NCBI GenBank assembly: GCA_003545125.1
Contig: DQCI01000226.1
Coordinates: 1 to 7,222 of the forward strand
DNA length: 7,222 nt
From: Paracoccaceae bacterium
Lineage (GTDB): Bacteria > Pseudomonadota > Alphaproteobacteria > Rhodobacterales > Rhodobacteraceae
Reading direction: 5' to 3'
Shown: piece after piece, positions 1 to 7,222 of the stretch
How positions within the stretch are numbered: position 1 is the first letter of the stretch
Layout: each line of letters starts with the position of its first letter
Translations under genes and position numbers: made by a program
Notes under the pieces: model-generated
Told to the model about the DNA's origin: nothing
Database searches by the model: none
The model's input: the letters and a program-made list of their open reading frames with translations, nothing else

Positions 1-124
1 CACACGACCGGACTGGATTTTTGTTTGAGCGGGGCAAAAGAAATCACCAGAGGCATCGCTTTGCCGCATTGACCCGGATAGTTTGGTCGGTGTGACTCGC
101 GCCAGAAATAACTGGAGACCCTAG

Positions 125-1315
125 ATGGCCTGGAAAACCCTCGACGACATGGACCTCGCCGGCAAGACCGTGCTCACGCGCGTGGACATCAACGTGCCGG
201 TGGACGACGAAGGAAACGTGACCGACACGACGCGCATCGACCGGATCGTGCCCACGGTCAAAGACATCCTGGCCAAGGGCGGAAAGCCTGTGCTGATGGC
301 CCATTTCGGGCGGCCGAAGGGCCAGGTTGTGCCGGAGATGAGCCTGAAGGTCGTGGCACCCGCGCTCGAAAAGGCCTTCGGCACACCGGTGAACTTCGCC
401 GAGGACTGCATTGGCGCGCCGGCCAAGACGGCCGTGGCCGAGCTTGGCGCGGGCGAGGTCCTGCTGCTCGAGAACACCCGCTTCCACAAGGAAGAAACGG
501 ACAACGACGCGAGCTTCGCCGCCTCGCTCGCGGCGCTTGGCGACGTCTATGTCAACGACGCTTTCTCGGCCGCGCACCGGGCGCATGCCTCGACGGAAGG
601 GATCGCACGTCTGCTACCTGCCTGCGCCGGGCGGCTGATGGCCGAAGAGCTTTCGGCGCTCGAAGCCGCGCTCGGCGCCCCGACCCGGCCCGTGGTGGCC
701 GTCGTTGGCGGCGCCAAGGTGTCGACCAAGCTCGATCTGCTCAACAACCTGGTCACCAAGGTCGACCATCTGGTGATCGGCGGCGGCATGGCCAACACCT
801 TCCTCGCCGCAAAGGGCGTCGATGTGGGCAAATCGCTGTGCGAACACGACCTCGCCGACACCGCGCGGATGATCCTCGAGAGCGCCGAAAAGGCGAACTG
901 CGAAATCGTGCTGCCGACGGACGTGGTTGTTGCGCGCGAGTTCAAGGCCAATGCCGCCAACGAGGTTGTGGCAGCCGACGCCTGCCCCCCGGATGCGATG
1001 ATCTTCGACGCCGGTCCGGACTCGATCGCCTATATCAAGAAGGTGGTGGCCGGTGCGCGCACGCTCATCATGAACGGCCCACTCGGTGTGTTCGAGCTCG
1101 AACCCTTCGGCAAGGGCACTTTCGAGATGCTCGACGAGATCGCCGCCCAGACCGACGCGGGCAACCTCGTCTCGGTGGCCGGCGGCGGCGACACGGTGGC
1201 GGCGATCAACGCCGCGGGCAAGGCCGGCAATTTCACCTATATCTCCACCGCCGGCGGCGCCTTCCTCGAGTGGATGGAAGGCAAGGAACTGCCCGGCGTG
1301 GCGGCGCTGAGCTGA
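125..1315 (+). CDS. pgk: Phosphoglycerate kinase
   Basis: Cytosolic enzyme of lower glycolysis and gluconeogenesis: 1,3-bisphosphoglycerate + ADP gives 3-phosphoglycerate + ATP, reversibly. The 396-residue length is normal for bacterial Pgk. Substrate-binding N-domain motifs are all present: RVDINVP at 19-25, Arg37, HFGR at 60-63, ENTRF at 116-120 (Arg119) and [13 protein letters not shown] at 144-156 (Arg152). The C-domain nucleotide site shows GGAKVSTK at 195-202, NGPLGVFE at 317-324, GGGD at 353-356 and STAGGA at 374-379, ending in the usual GKELPGV. No key residue is missing. The ATG at 125 is chosen because GGAGA (114-118) lies 6 bases upstream and the protein begins at the expected distance before the RVD motif. 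No other gene lies before it in the window, and a hairpin terminator follows, so it seems to end its own transcript. I found no convincing promoter in the 124 bases upstream. Confidence 0.98.
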   Translation: MAWKTLDDMDLAGKTVLTRVDINVPVDDEGNVTDTTRIDRIVPTVKDILAKGGKPVLMAHFGRPKGQVVPEMSLKVVAPALEKAFGTPVNFAEDCIGAPAKTAVAELGAGEVLLLENTRFHKEETDNDASFAASLAALGDVYVNDAFSAAHRAHASTEGIARLLPACAGRLMAEELSALEAALGAPTRPVVAVVGGAKVSTKLDLLNNLVTKVDHLVIGGGMANTFLAAKGVDVGKSLCEHDLADTARMILESAEKANCEIVLPTDVVVAREFKANAANEVVAADACPPDAMIFDAGPDSIAYIKKVVAGARTLIMNGPLGVFELEPFGKGTFEMLDEIAAQTDAGNLVSVAGGGDTVAAINAAGKAGNFTYISTAGGAFLEWMEGKELPGVAALS

Positions 1316-1341
1316 GCCGCGAGACGGGCTGATGACGACGG

Positions 1342-1368
1342 CGGCGGGCCGCGGAGCCCGCCGATTTT
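1342..1368 (+). terminator. Rho-independent terminator after pgk
   Basis: A perfect 8-bp stem, CGGCGGGC (1342-1349) with GCCCGCCG (1356-1363), encloses a 6-base loop and is followed by ATTTT (1364-1368). It lies 26 bases after the pgk stop. The T run is short, so termination may be partial. Confidence 0.75.
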
Positions 1369-1429
1369 CGGACTGCGTTCACCAGGTCTGCTATCCGGTT
1401 GCAGCATAGCGGTCATGCCAACGCCACGA

Positions 1430-1458
1430 TTGAATCTGACCCCTGTCAAGCCTACAAG
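1430..1458 (+). promoter_or_regulatory. Candidate fba promoter with FNR-type dyad in the spacer
   Basis: A sigma70-like pair, TTGAAT (1430-1435) and TACAAG (1453-1458), is separated by exactly 17 bases; each hexamer matches 4 of 6 consensus bases. Between them lies CTGAC-CCCT-GTCAA (1436-1449), a perfect TGAC-N4-GTCA dyad that differs at one position from the TTGAC-N4-GTCAA form used by FNR/DNR-family regulators. The preceding gene has its own terminator, so fba needs a promoter here. A protein bound in the spacer would be expected to repress. The promoter and operator roles are inference. Confidence 0.35.
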
Positions 1459-1491
1459 GCGCTCATCAAATTCAATCGAAAGGCTTCCGAT

Positions 1492-2382
1492 ATGTCGAAC
1501 CAGGACCAACTCGCTCAGATGAAGACCGGCAAGGGCTTCATCGCCGCTCTCGACCAGTCGGGCGGCTCGACGCCCAAAGCGCTCAAGCTCTACGGCGTTG
1601 CGGAAGATGCCTATTCCTCCGAGGAGGAAATGTACGACATGATCCACGAGATGCGCGCGCGCATCGCCACCGCGCCTGCCTTCACGGGAGAAAAGGTCGT
1701 CGGCGCGATCCTGTTCGAAATGACCATGGACCGCGAGATCCAGGGCCAGCCGGCCGCCAGCTTCCTGTGGAACGAGCGCGGCGTGGTGCCGTTCCTCAAG
1801 GTCGACAAGGGCCTGGCCGATGAAGAGAACGGCTGCCAGCTCATGAAGCCGATCCCCGGGCTCGACGTGTTGCTCGACCGCGCCGTCGCCGCCGGCATCT
1901 TCGGCACCAAGATGCGCTCGGTCATTTCGGCCGCGAATACCGACGGCATCAAGGCCGTCGTCGCCCAGCAATTCGAAGTCGGCAAGCAGATCCTCGCCAA
2001 GGGCCTGGTGCCGATCATCGAGCCGGAAGTCACGATCTCGATCAGTGACAAGGCGGACGCCGAGGACATCCTCCTTGAAGAGATCACCAAGAATCTCGAC
2101 TCCCTCGGCCCGGACGAGCCGGTGATGCTGAAACTCTCGCTTCCGACGGTAACGAACCACTACGGCACCCTCATCCGGCACCCGAAAGTGGTGCGTGTCG
2201 TGGCGCTCTCGGGCGGCCATCCGCGCGACGAGGCCAATGCCAAGCTCGCCGAGAACGAAGGCATGATTGCCTCGTTCTCGCGCGCCCTCACCGAAGGTCT
2301 CACCCGCGACATGTCGGACGATGAGTTCAACGCCGCCATCGGCGCCGCGATCGACGGCATCTACAAGGCCTCGATCACCTGA
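1492..2382 (+). CDS. fba: Class I fructose-bisphosphate aldolase
   Basis: Cytosolic enzyme cleaving fructose 1,6-bisphosphate to glyceraldehyde 3-phosphate and dihydroxyacetone phosphate, and the reverse in gluconeogenesis, through a lysine Schiff base and without metal. The 296-residue protein matches the bacterial class I family typified by Staphylococcus aureus Fda, also 296 residues. It shows [17 protein letters not shown] near 15-31, GAILFE at 71-76, VPFLKVDKG at 99-107, IFGTKMRS at 136-143, VPIIEPEV at 173-180, MLKLSLPT at 212-219 and LSGG at 239-242. By alignment from memory, Lys214 is the Schiff-base lysine and Glu177 the proton acceptor. The ATG at 1492 is preferred because AAAGG (1479-1483) sits 8 bases upstream and the family N-terminus begins here; an in-frame TTG at 1399 would add 31 residues unlike the family. 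It appears to be transcribed alone, between two terminators. Roseobacters commonly degrade glucose by the Entner-Doudoroff route, so a gluconeogenic role is likely. Confidence 0.97.
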   Translation: MSNQDQLAQMKTGKGFIAALDQSGGSTPKALKLYGVAEDAYSSEEEMYDMIHEMRARIATAPAFTGEKVVGAILFEMTMDREIQGQPAASFLWNERGVVPFLKVDKGLADEENGCQLMKPIPGLDVLLDRAVAAGIFGTKMRSVISAANTDGIKAVVAQQFEVGKQILAKGLVPIIEPEVTISISDKADAEDILLEEITKNLDSLGPDEPVMLKLSLPTVTNHYGTLIRHPKVVRVVALSGGHPRDEANAKLAENEGMIASFSRALTEGLTRDMSDDEFNAAIGAAIDGIYKASIT

Positions 2383-2406
2383 GACCGTGTGAAGAACAGA
2401 CTTTGG

Positions 2407-2434
2407 GGGCGGTCCGTCAGGGGCCGCCCTTTTT
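2407..2434 (+). terminator. Strong rho-independent terminator after fba
   Basis: A 9-bp stem, GGGCGGTCC (2407-2415) with GGGCCGCCC (2421-2429) and one T-G wobble, has a 5-base loop (GTCAG) and is followed at once by TTTTT (2430-2434). It lies 24 bases after the fba stop and separates fba from the genes downstream. Confidence 0.92.
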
Positions 2435-2572
2435 GGTTGGCAACGTCGCACAACGCGCCGTTCCGGGGGGTGTGTTCCGTGGAAGACGGCGCCGCAGATC
2501 CCGCCAGACCAAACTCAAGGCGCTGTCGGCGGGACCCCGGGCTTTGGTCATACATCCCGTGCTTTTAGGGGA

Positions 2573-2601
2573 TTCACAGCGCGAATCACCTGTGTCATAG
2601 T
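2573..2601 (+). promoter_or_regulatory. Candidate promoter for the ftsB-like gene
   Basis: TTCACA (2573-2578) and CATAGT (2596-2601) are 17 bases apart; they match 5 of 6 and 4 of 6 consensus bases. The pair lies 38 bases before the ftsB-like start and after the fba terminator, where a promoter is expected. The spacer area also holds an inverted repeat, CACAG (2575-2579) with CTGTG (2590-2594), and a near direct repeat, GATTCAC (2571-2577) and GAATCAC (2583-2589). The rest of the 257-base fba-ftsB gap holds only a 7-bp inverted repeat with a 22-base loop (2499-2505 with 2528-2534). Confidence 0.4.
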
Positions 2602-2639
2602 CTGCCCCGATCCCCGGATAAGAGGGAACGAGGCGACAG

Positions 2640-2942
2640 ATGAGCGGACAAGAGCGAAAATCGACGCTGGCCGGTGCGATCTACATCATGGGGCTCGTGC
2701 TTGCGGGCATGTATTTCACCTTTGCCAGCGTCCAGGGCGACTACGGCCTGTTCAACCGGGTGCAGATCGATGCCGAGGCCCGGGCCCTGGAGGTTGAACG
2801 CGACCGGCTGCGCGCCGAGATCGCCTTGCTGCAGAACAAGACCCAGCGGCTCTCCGACAATTACCTCGACCTCGACCTGCTCGACCAGCAGGCCCGCGAG
2901 GTGCTCGGCCTGGTGCGCGGCGACGAGATCGTGCTGCGCTGA
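2640..2942 (+). CDS. ftsB: FtsB/DivIC-family septum formation initiator protein
   Basis: Small single-pass membrane protein of the divisome. FtsB of other bacteria pairs with FtsL through its coiled coil and joins FtsQ to control septal peptidoglycan synthesis. The 100-residue length is typical. A short charged N-terminus (1-8) precedes one hydrophobic segment at about 10-30. After this come the family-like GDYGLFNR (33-40), a heptad-like coiled coil at about 42-75 rich in Leu, Glu and Arg, and a C-terminal LDLLDQQAREVLGLVRGDEIVL block that resembles the conserved end of FtsB/DivIC proteins. The ATG at 2640 has GAGG (2630-2633) 6 bases upstream. It stands between fba and pdhA, an arrangement I recall from Rhodobacteraceae; it may be cotranscribed with the pdh genes because no terminator with a T run lies between. 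Family membership is fairly sure; the orthology to FtsB in particular is inferred from length and layout. Confidence 0.88.
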   Translation: MSGQERKSTLAGAIYIMGLVLAGMYFTFASVQGDYGLFNRVQIDAEARALEVERDRLRAEIALLQNKTQRLSDNYLDLDLLDQQAREVLGLVRGDEIVLR

Positions 2943-3007
2943 CGCGCCGCCGTCCCCGCGCAGCCTCTGCCCCGTGCCTCATGTTTGCATACGCTCAATC
3001 CCCGAAG

Positions 3008-3129
3008 CGGGCCTGCGCGCCCGTTGCGCCGCCGCAAATCTCGCCGCGTTCGAGCACGACCAGCGGGGCGAAGCCCCGACCGGGTCGGATGGGCGCAGCC
3101 CATTCGAAAGCTCTCGCCGCAGCGCGGCG
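3008..3129 (+). repeat. Cluster of short palindromes in the ftsB-pdhA gap
   Basis: The gap from 2943 to 3215 has no supported gene but holds six short inverted repeats in 122 bases. They are CGGGC/GCCCG (3008-3023, loop 6); TTGCG/CGCAA (3024-3037, loop 4); CGGGGC-GAA-GCCCCG (3064-3078); CCGAC-CGG-GTCGG (3076-3088); a 9-bp stem with one wobble around GCA (3086-3106); and CGCCGC-AGC-GCGGCG (3115-3129). The fourth shares bases with the third and fifth, so these would be alternative folds. No T run follows, so this is not a standard terminator. It could be a dispersed palindromic repeat or a structured 5' leader of pdhA mRNA. The stems are seen directly; any function is inference, and GC-rich DNA gives some such stems by chance. 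Confidence 0.5.
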
Positions 3130-3172
3130 CAACTGCCCCCTCGCCCCCGGCGCAGAAATCCTGTAAGAGATA

Positions 3173-3186
3173 GTTTAACATTAAAC
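3173..3186 (+). promoter_or_regulatory. Perfect dyad upstream of pdhA, possible operator
   Basis: GTTTAA-CA-TTAAAC is a perfect 6-bp inverted repeat with a 2-base centre. It stands out as AT-rich in a very GC-rich gap and ends 29 bases before the pdhA start. It does not match the E. coli PdhR operator, and I could not assign it to a known regulator. I see no convincing -35/-10 pair beside it. Confidence 0.4.
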
Positions 3187-3202
3187 CATTTCGCCCACCC
3201 GC

Positions 3203-3208
3203 GAGGAG
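3203..3208 (+). promoter_or_regulatory. Ribosome binding site that decides the pdhA start
   Basis: GAGGAG lies 1 base before an ATG at 3210 but 7 bases before an in-frame ATG at 3216. Only the second spacing is workable, so pdhA is annotated from 3216. Confidence 0.8.
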
Positions 3209-3215
3209 AATGCCG

Positions 3216-4205
3216 ATGGCAACGGCCAAGAGCGCAAAAAAACCAAATACTTCCAAGGAAGATCTGCTCGGCTTTTACCGTGAGATGCTGCTGATCCGCC
3301 GATTCGAAGAGAAGGCCGGGCAGCTCTACGGCATGGGGCTCATCGGCGGGTTCTGCCACCTCTACATCGGCCAGGAGGCCGTGGTGGTCGGGCTCGAAGC
3401 GGCCGCCGAAGAGGGCGACAAGCGGATCACCTCCTACCGCGACCACGGCCACATGCTGGCCGCCGGGATGGACCCCAAAGGCGTCATGGCCGAGCTCACC
3501 GGCCGCGAGGGCGGCTATTCCAAGGGCAAGGGCGGCTCGATGCACATGTTCAGCGTCGAGAAGCATTTCTACGGCGGTCATGGCATCGTCGCAGCCCAGG
3601 TGCCGATCGGCACCGGCCTCGCCTTCGCCGACAAGTACAACGAGAACGGCGGGGTGACGTTCACCTATTTCGGCGACGGCGCGGTCAACCAGGGCCAGGT
3701 CTACGAGGCCTTCAACATGGCCTCGCTTTGGGACCTGCCGGTGATCTACGTGATCGAGAACAACCAGTACGCGATGGGCACCTCCGTCAAGCGATCGTCC
3801 TCGACCCCGGAATTCTTCACCCGCGGCGAAGCCTTCGGCATCGCCGGCGAAGCGGTCGACGGGATGGATGTGCTCGCGGTCAAGGAAGCGGGCGCGCGCG
3901 CGGTCAAGCACTGCCGCGACGGCAAGGGCCCCTACATCCTCGAGATGAAAACCTACCGTTACCGCGGCCATTCGATGTCGGACCCGGCCAAGTACCGCAC
4001 CCGCGAAGAAGTGCAGAAAGTGCGCGAGACCCGGGATGCCATCGAACATGTCCGCGAGCTGCTGCTCCAGGGCAAACACGCGAGCGAGGACGAACTCAAG
4101 GCGATCGACAAGGACATCAAGGGCATCGTCAGCGAGGCCGCGGATTTTGCCCGCGAAAGCCCGGAACCGGCGCTCGAAGAGCTCTGGACCGATATCTACG
4201 CGTAA
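3216..4205 (+). CDS. pdhA: Pyruvate dehydrogenase E1 component, alpha subunit
   Basis: Thiamine-diphosphate-binding half of the alpha2beta2 E1 enzyme of the cytosolic pyruvate dehydrogenase complex, which decarboxylates pyruvate and passes the acetyl group to lipoyl domains. The 329-residue length fits bacterial E1-alpha. Family features in order are a Lys-rich N-terminal tail (1-15), FCHLYIGQEA (46-55), TSYRDHGHML (72-81), GKGGSMHMF (104-112), and the ThDP/Mg motif beginning GDG (153-155) and ending NN (182-183). The conserved loop YRYRGHSMSDPAKYRT (248-262), with His252, Ser253 and Ser255, follows; in mitochondria this loop carries the regulatory phosphoserine, but nothing here shows a kinase. 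It is the first gene of the pdh operon: pdhB starts 100 bases after its stop. The start at 3216 rests on the ribosome-site spacing; starting at 3210 would add only two residues. It could in principle be another 2-oxo acid or acetoin dehydrogenase, but the linked beta and E2 genes make pyruvate the best choice. Confidence 0.97.
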   Translation: MATAKSAKKPNTSKEDLLGFYREMLLIRRFEEKAGQLYGMGLIGGFCHLYIGQEAVVVGLEAAAEEGDKRITSYRDHGHMLAAGMDPKGVMAELTGREGGYSKGKGGSMHMFSVEKHFYGGHGIVAAQVPIGTGLAFADKYNENGGVTFTYFGDGAVNQGQVYEAFNMASLWDLPVIYVIENNQYAMGTSVKRSSSTPEFFTRGEAFGIAGEAVDGMDVLAVKEAGARAVKHCRDGKGPYILEMKTYRYRGHSMSDPAKYRTREEVQKVRETRDAIEHVRELLLQGKHASEDELKAIDKDIKGIVSEAADFARESPEPALEELWTDIYA

Positions 4206-4215
4206 GGCGAAGGCG

Positions 4216-4305
4216 ATGCCGCATTTCGAGATCCATGCAGGCGATGTCGAAGACGGCAAAGGCAACGTCGTCGGAATGATTACACCCGCCCAGGGAGACA
4301 ACTGA
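4216..4305 (+). CDS. Possible 29-residue ORF between pdhA and pdhB
   Basis: The gap between pdhA and pdhB is almost filled by an ATG-started frame that begins MPHFEIHAGD and ends ITPAQGDN. Its TGA (4303-4305) directly abuts the pdhB ATG (4306), giving TGAATG, and it contains the pdhB ribosome site (AGGGAGA, 4292-4298). A weak AAGG (4204-4207) lies 8 bases before its start, overlapping the pdhA stop. Eighteen of the 28 codons after ATG end in G or C, which looks lower than in the neighbouring genes. I do not recognise the peptide; it is acidic and has no membrane segment. The frame is open further back into pdhA (to 4036), which lowers the weight of its being open here. If translated, it could couple pdhA and pdhB translation. 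It may equally be plain spacer. Confidence 0.3.
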   Translation: MPHFEIHAGDVEDGKGNVVGMITPAQGDN

Positions 4306-5670
<1,365 letters not shown>

Positions 5671-5680
5671 GGGAGACGAC

Positions 5681-5938
5681 ATGGCCATTCAAATCCTGAT
5701 GCCCGCGCTCAGCCCGACAATGGAAGAGGGCACGCTCGCCAAATGGCTGGTGAAAGAGGGCGACACCGTCGCCTCCGGCGATGTGCTCGCCGAGATCGAG
5801 ACCGACAAAGCGACGATGGAATTCGAAGCGGTCGATGAAGGCATCGTGGGAAAGATCCTGGTCGCCGAACGCACCGAGGGGGTCAAGGTGAACGACCCGA
5901 TCGCGGTGCTGCTCGAAGAGGGCGAAAGCGCCGACGCC
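5681..5938 (+). repeat. Lipoyl-domain repeat, copy 2 (in pdhC)
   Basis: Partner of the 4306-4563 repeat. The nine residue changes relative to PdhB are at positions 3, 4, 31, 36, 59, 64, 72, 73 and 78; the lipoylation motif around Lys43 is identical in both. The two copies stop matching in the Ala-rich linkers. Confidence 0.9.
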
Positions 5939-7006
5939 ATCGACGCCGCCTCATCGGCCCCTGCCGGGGCCTCTTCGGCTGCCGCGGAGCCCGCGGCGGC
6001 GAAGAACGCTACGGAACCGCGCGATGAGCCCGCCGGGTCTTCGGCCCCTGCTCCCGCGGCACCGCAGGGTGCCGACGGGAAACGCATATTCGCATCGCCG
6101 CTTGCGCGCCGCATCGCCCGTGATAGAGGGCTCGACCTTGCCCAGGTCACCGGCTCCGGCCCGCGGGGCCGGATCGTGAAGGCAGATGTCGAAGCGGCGA
6201 AACCGGGCGCCGCGGCCCCTGCGCTTGCCCCGGAAACGGCGAAAGCGGCAGCCGCGGCCGCCAGCGCACCCGCAGGTCCCGATGCCGCCCAGGTGCTCAA
6301 GATGTACGCGGAGCGGGCGTTCGAGGAAGTCGCGCTCGACAAAATGCGCAAGACCGTCGCCAAGCGGCTTACCGAGGCCAAGCAGACGGTGCCGCACTTC
6401 TATTTGCGCCGCGACATCCAGCTCGACGCGCTGCTCGCCTTTCGGTCCCAGATCAACACCCAGCTCGCCGACCGCGGCGTGAAGCTCTCGGTCAACGACT
6501 TCGTCATCAAGGCCTGCGCGCTGGCGCTGCAGCAGGTCCCCACGGCCAATGCCGTCTGGGCCGGCGACCGGATCCTGCAGTTCGATGCCTCCGACATTGC
6601 CGTCGCCGTGGCCATCGACGGCGGGCTGATCACTCCGGTGATCCTGGATGCCGACTCCAAGACGATGTCGGCGATCTCGGCCGCGATGGTTGATCTCGCC
6701 ACCCGGGCCCGCGACCGCAAGCTCGCCCCGCATGAGTACGTCGGCGGCAGCTTCACGGTCTCGAACCTCGGGATGTTCGGGGTCGACAGTTTTGACGCCA
6801 TCATCAACCCGCCCCACGGCGCGATCCTCGCGGTCGGCGCAGGGGTGAAAAAGCCGGTGGTGACAGAGGACGGCGAGGTTGGCGTGGCCACGGTCATGCG
6901 CGTGACGCTCAGCGTCGATCACCGGGTGATCGACGGTGCGCTCGGGGCGCAGGTTCTGGACGCGATCAAGTCCAACCTCGAAGCGCCGATGATGATGCTG
7001 GCCTGA
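5681..7006 (+). CDS. pdhC: Dihydrolipoamide acetyltransferase, E2 of the pyruvate dehydrogenase complex
   Basis: Core-forming E2 enzyme, moving the acetyl group from lipoamide to CoA; also called aceF. The 441-residue protein has one lipoyl domain (about 2-80, Lys43 in [11 protein letters not shown]), an Ala/Pro-rich flexible linker (about 87-133), a peripheral-subunit-binding domain (about 137-171, [17 protein letters not shown] then [14 protein letters not shown]), a second Ala-rich linker (172-205) and the acetyltransferase domain (about 212-441). The catalytic DHRVIDG motif at 413-419 supplies His414 and Asp418, and PHFYL (238-242), SVNDF (270-274) and [18 protein letters not shown] (361-378) are typical of E2. 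A single lipoyl domain with an extra one on PdhB gives two per E1-beta/E2 pair. Arg64 replaces the Gly found in the PdhB copy. GGGAGA (5671-5676) lies 5 bases before the ATG. It is the last gene of the operon; the E3 gene (lpd) is not seen before the window ends. Confidence 0.97.
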   Translation: MAIQILMPALSPTMEEGTLAKWLVKEGDTVASGDVLAEIETDKATMEFEAVDEGIVGKILVAERTEGVKVNDPIAVLLEEGESADAIDAASSAPAGASSAAAEPAAAKNATEPRDEPAGSSAPAPAAPQGADGKRIFASPLARRIARDRGLDLAQVTGSGPRGRIVKADVEAAKPGAAAPALAPETAKAAAAAASAPAGPDAAQVLKMYAERAFEEVALDKMRKTVAKRLTEAKQTVPHFYLRRDIQLDALLAFRSQINTQLADRGVKLSVNDFVIKACALALQQVPTANAVWAGDRILQFDASDIAVAVAIDGGLITPVILDADSKTMSAISAAMVDLATRARDRKLAPHEYVGGSFTVSNLGMFGVDSFDAIINPPHGAILAVGAGVKKPVVTEDGEVGVATVMRVTLSVDHRVIDGALGAQVLDAIKSNLEAPMMMLA

Positions 7007-7043
7007 CCAGTGGTTTGACCGCAAACGGGTCAGCTCGAAATCA

Positions 7044-7076
7044 GGGTGCGCCGGATCGACCGGCGTGCCCTTTTTT
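7044..7076 (+). terminator. Strong rho-independent terminator of the pdh operon
   Basis: An 11-bp stem, GGGTGCGCCGG (7044-7054) with CCGGCGTGCCC (7060-7070) including two G-T wobbles, has a 5-base loop (ATCGA) and is followed by six T (7071-7076). It lies 37 bases after the pdhC stop and marks the operon end. Confidence 0.94.
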
Positions 7077-7127
7077 CGGGCAGATCGTCGGCCGAATTCC
7101 GGTGACTTCGCTCCTACTTGCCCGGAA

Positions 7128-7141
7128 TTGATCTCGGTCAA
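7128..7141 (+). promoter_or_regulatory. FNR-type binding site near the window end
   Basis: TTGAT-CTCG-GTCAA matches the FNR/FnrL consensus TTGAT-N4-ATCAA at 9 of 10 defined bases. It lies beyond the pdh terminator, so it most likely serves a gene to the right of the window. No gene is visible between 7077 and 7222. An 8-bp inverted repeat, AATTCCGG (7095-7102) with CCGGAATT (7122-7129), overlaps its first two bases. The match is seen; regulation is inferred. Confidence 0.45.
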
Positions 7142-7222
7142 AGTCGACTCGGCGATTCTCGTCTTCCCTGACCCTGTCGCCGGTCGCCTCGCCCTTGTGC
7201 TCCCCAGCACACACCACACGAG

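Noticed and set aside
26..39. TTGAG...GCAAA near the window start as an FNR-type site for pgk
   Set aside because: The second half lacks the TCAA core, so the match is too weak to support a site.
1399..1491. N-terminal extension of the aldolase from a TTG at 1399
   Set aside because: The added 31 residues do not match the family N-terminus and would cover the candidate promoter; the ATG at 1492 has a proper ribosome site.
2403..2600. A 65-residue + strand frame in the fba-ftsB gap
   Set aside because: It starts at the fba terminator hairpin, shows no clear ribosome site or family motif, and runs into the candidate ftsB promoter.
3064..3129. The GC-rich hairpins before pdhA as a terminator of the ftsB-like gene
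   Set aside because: None of the stems is followed by a T run, unlike the three clear terminators elsewhere in the window.
3210..3212. ATG at 3210 as the pdhA start
   Set aside because: It is only 1 base after the GAGGAG ribosome site; the in-frame ATG at 3216 has a 7-base spacing.
3957..3986. Serine-containing loop of PdhA as evidence for mitochondrial-style kinase control
   Set aside because: The loop is conserved in E1-alpha generally for ThDP and lipoyl binding; no kinase or phosphatase gene is seen here.

Overview
The window looks like chromosomal DNA from an alphaproteobacterium, most probably of the Rhodobacteraceae (Roseobacter/Rhodobacter type). The grounds are the high GC content, the codon bias, an E1-beta subunit carrying its own N-terminal lipoyl domain, and the gene order pgk - fba (class I) - ftsB-like - pdhA - pdhB - pdhC, which I recall from that family. 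I could not search a database, so the family assignment is recognition and not a measured result.

All genes are on the + strand. Positions 125-1315 encode phosphoglycerate kinase, followed by a hairpin terminator. Positions 1492-2382 encode a class I (Schiff-base) fructose-bisphosphate aldolase, apparently with its own promoter and a very strong terminator. Positions 2640-2942 encode a small FtsB/DivIC-type membrane coiled-coil protein. A 273-base gap then holds a run of short hairpins and a perfect dyad just ahead of the pyruvate dehydrogenase genes. pdhA (3216-4205), a possible 29-codon ORF (4216-4305), pdhB (4306-5670) and pdhC (5681-7006) form a tight operon, closed by a third strong terminator at 7044-7076. 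The last ~146 bases contain no gene but hold an FNR-type dyad, probably the upstream region of a gene beyond the window.

Functionally this is central carbon metabolism. Aldolase and Pgk act in lower glycolysis and gluconeogenesis, and the Pdh proteins form the E1 (alpha2beta2) and E2 parts of the complex that turns pyruvate into acetyl-CoA. The E3 gene (lpd) is not in the window. The FtsB-like protein is a cell-division component that happens to sit between the two metabolic blocks.

I see no defence system, mobile element, CRISPR array, RNA gene or obviously new multi-gene system. The points worth a second look are small: two FNR-type dyads, the leader region before pdhA, the short ORF between pdhA and pdhB, and the duplicated lipoyl domain.
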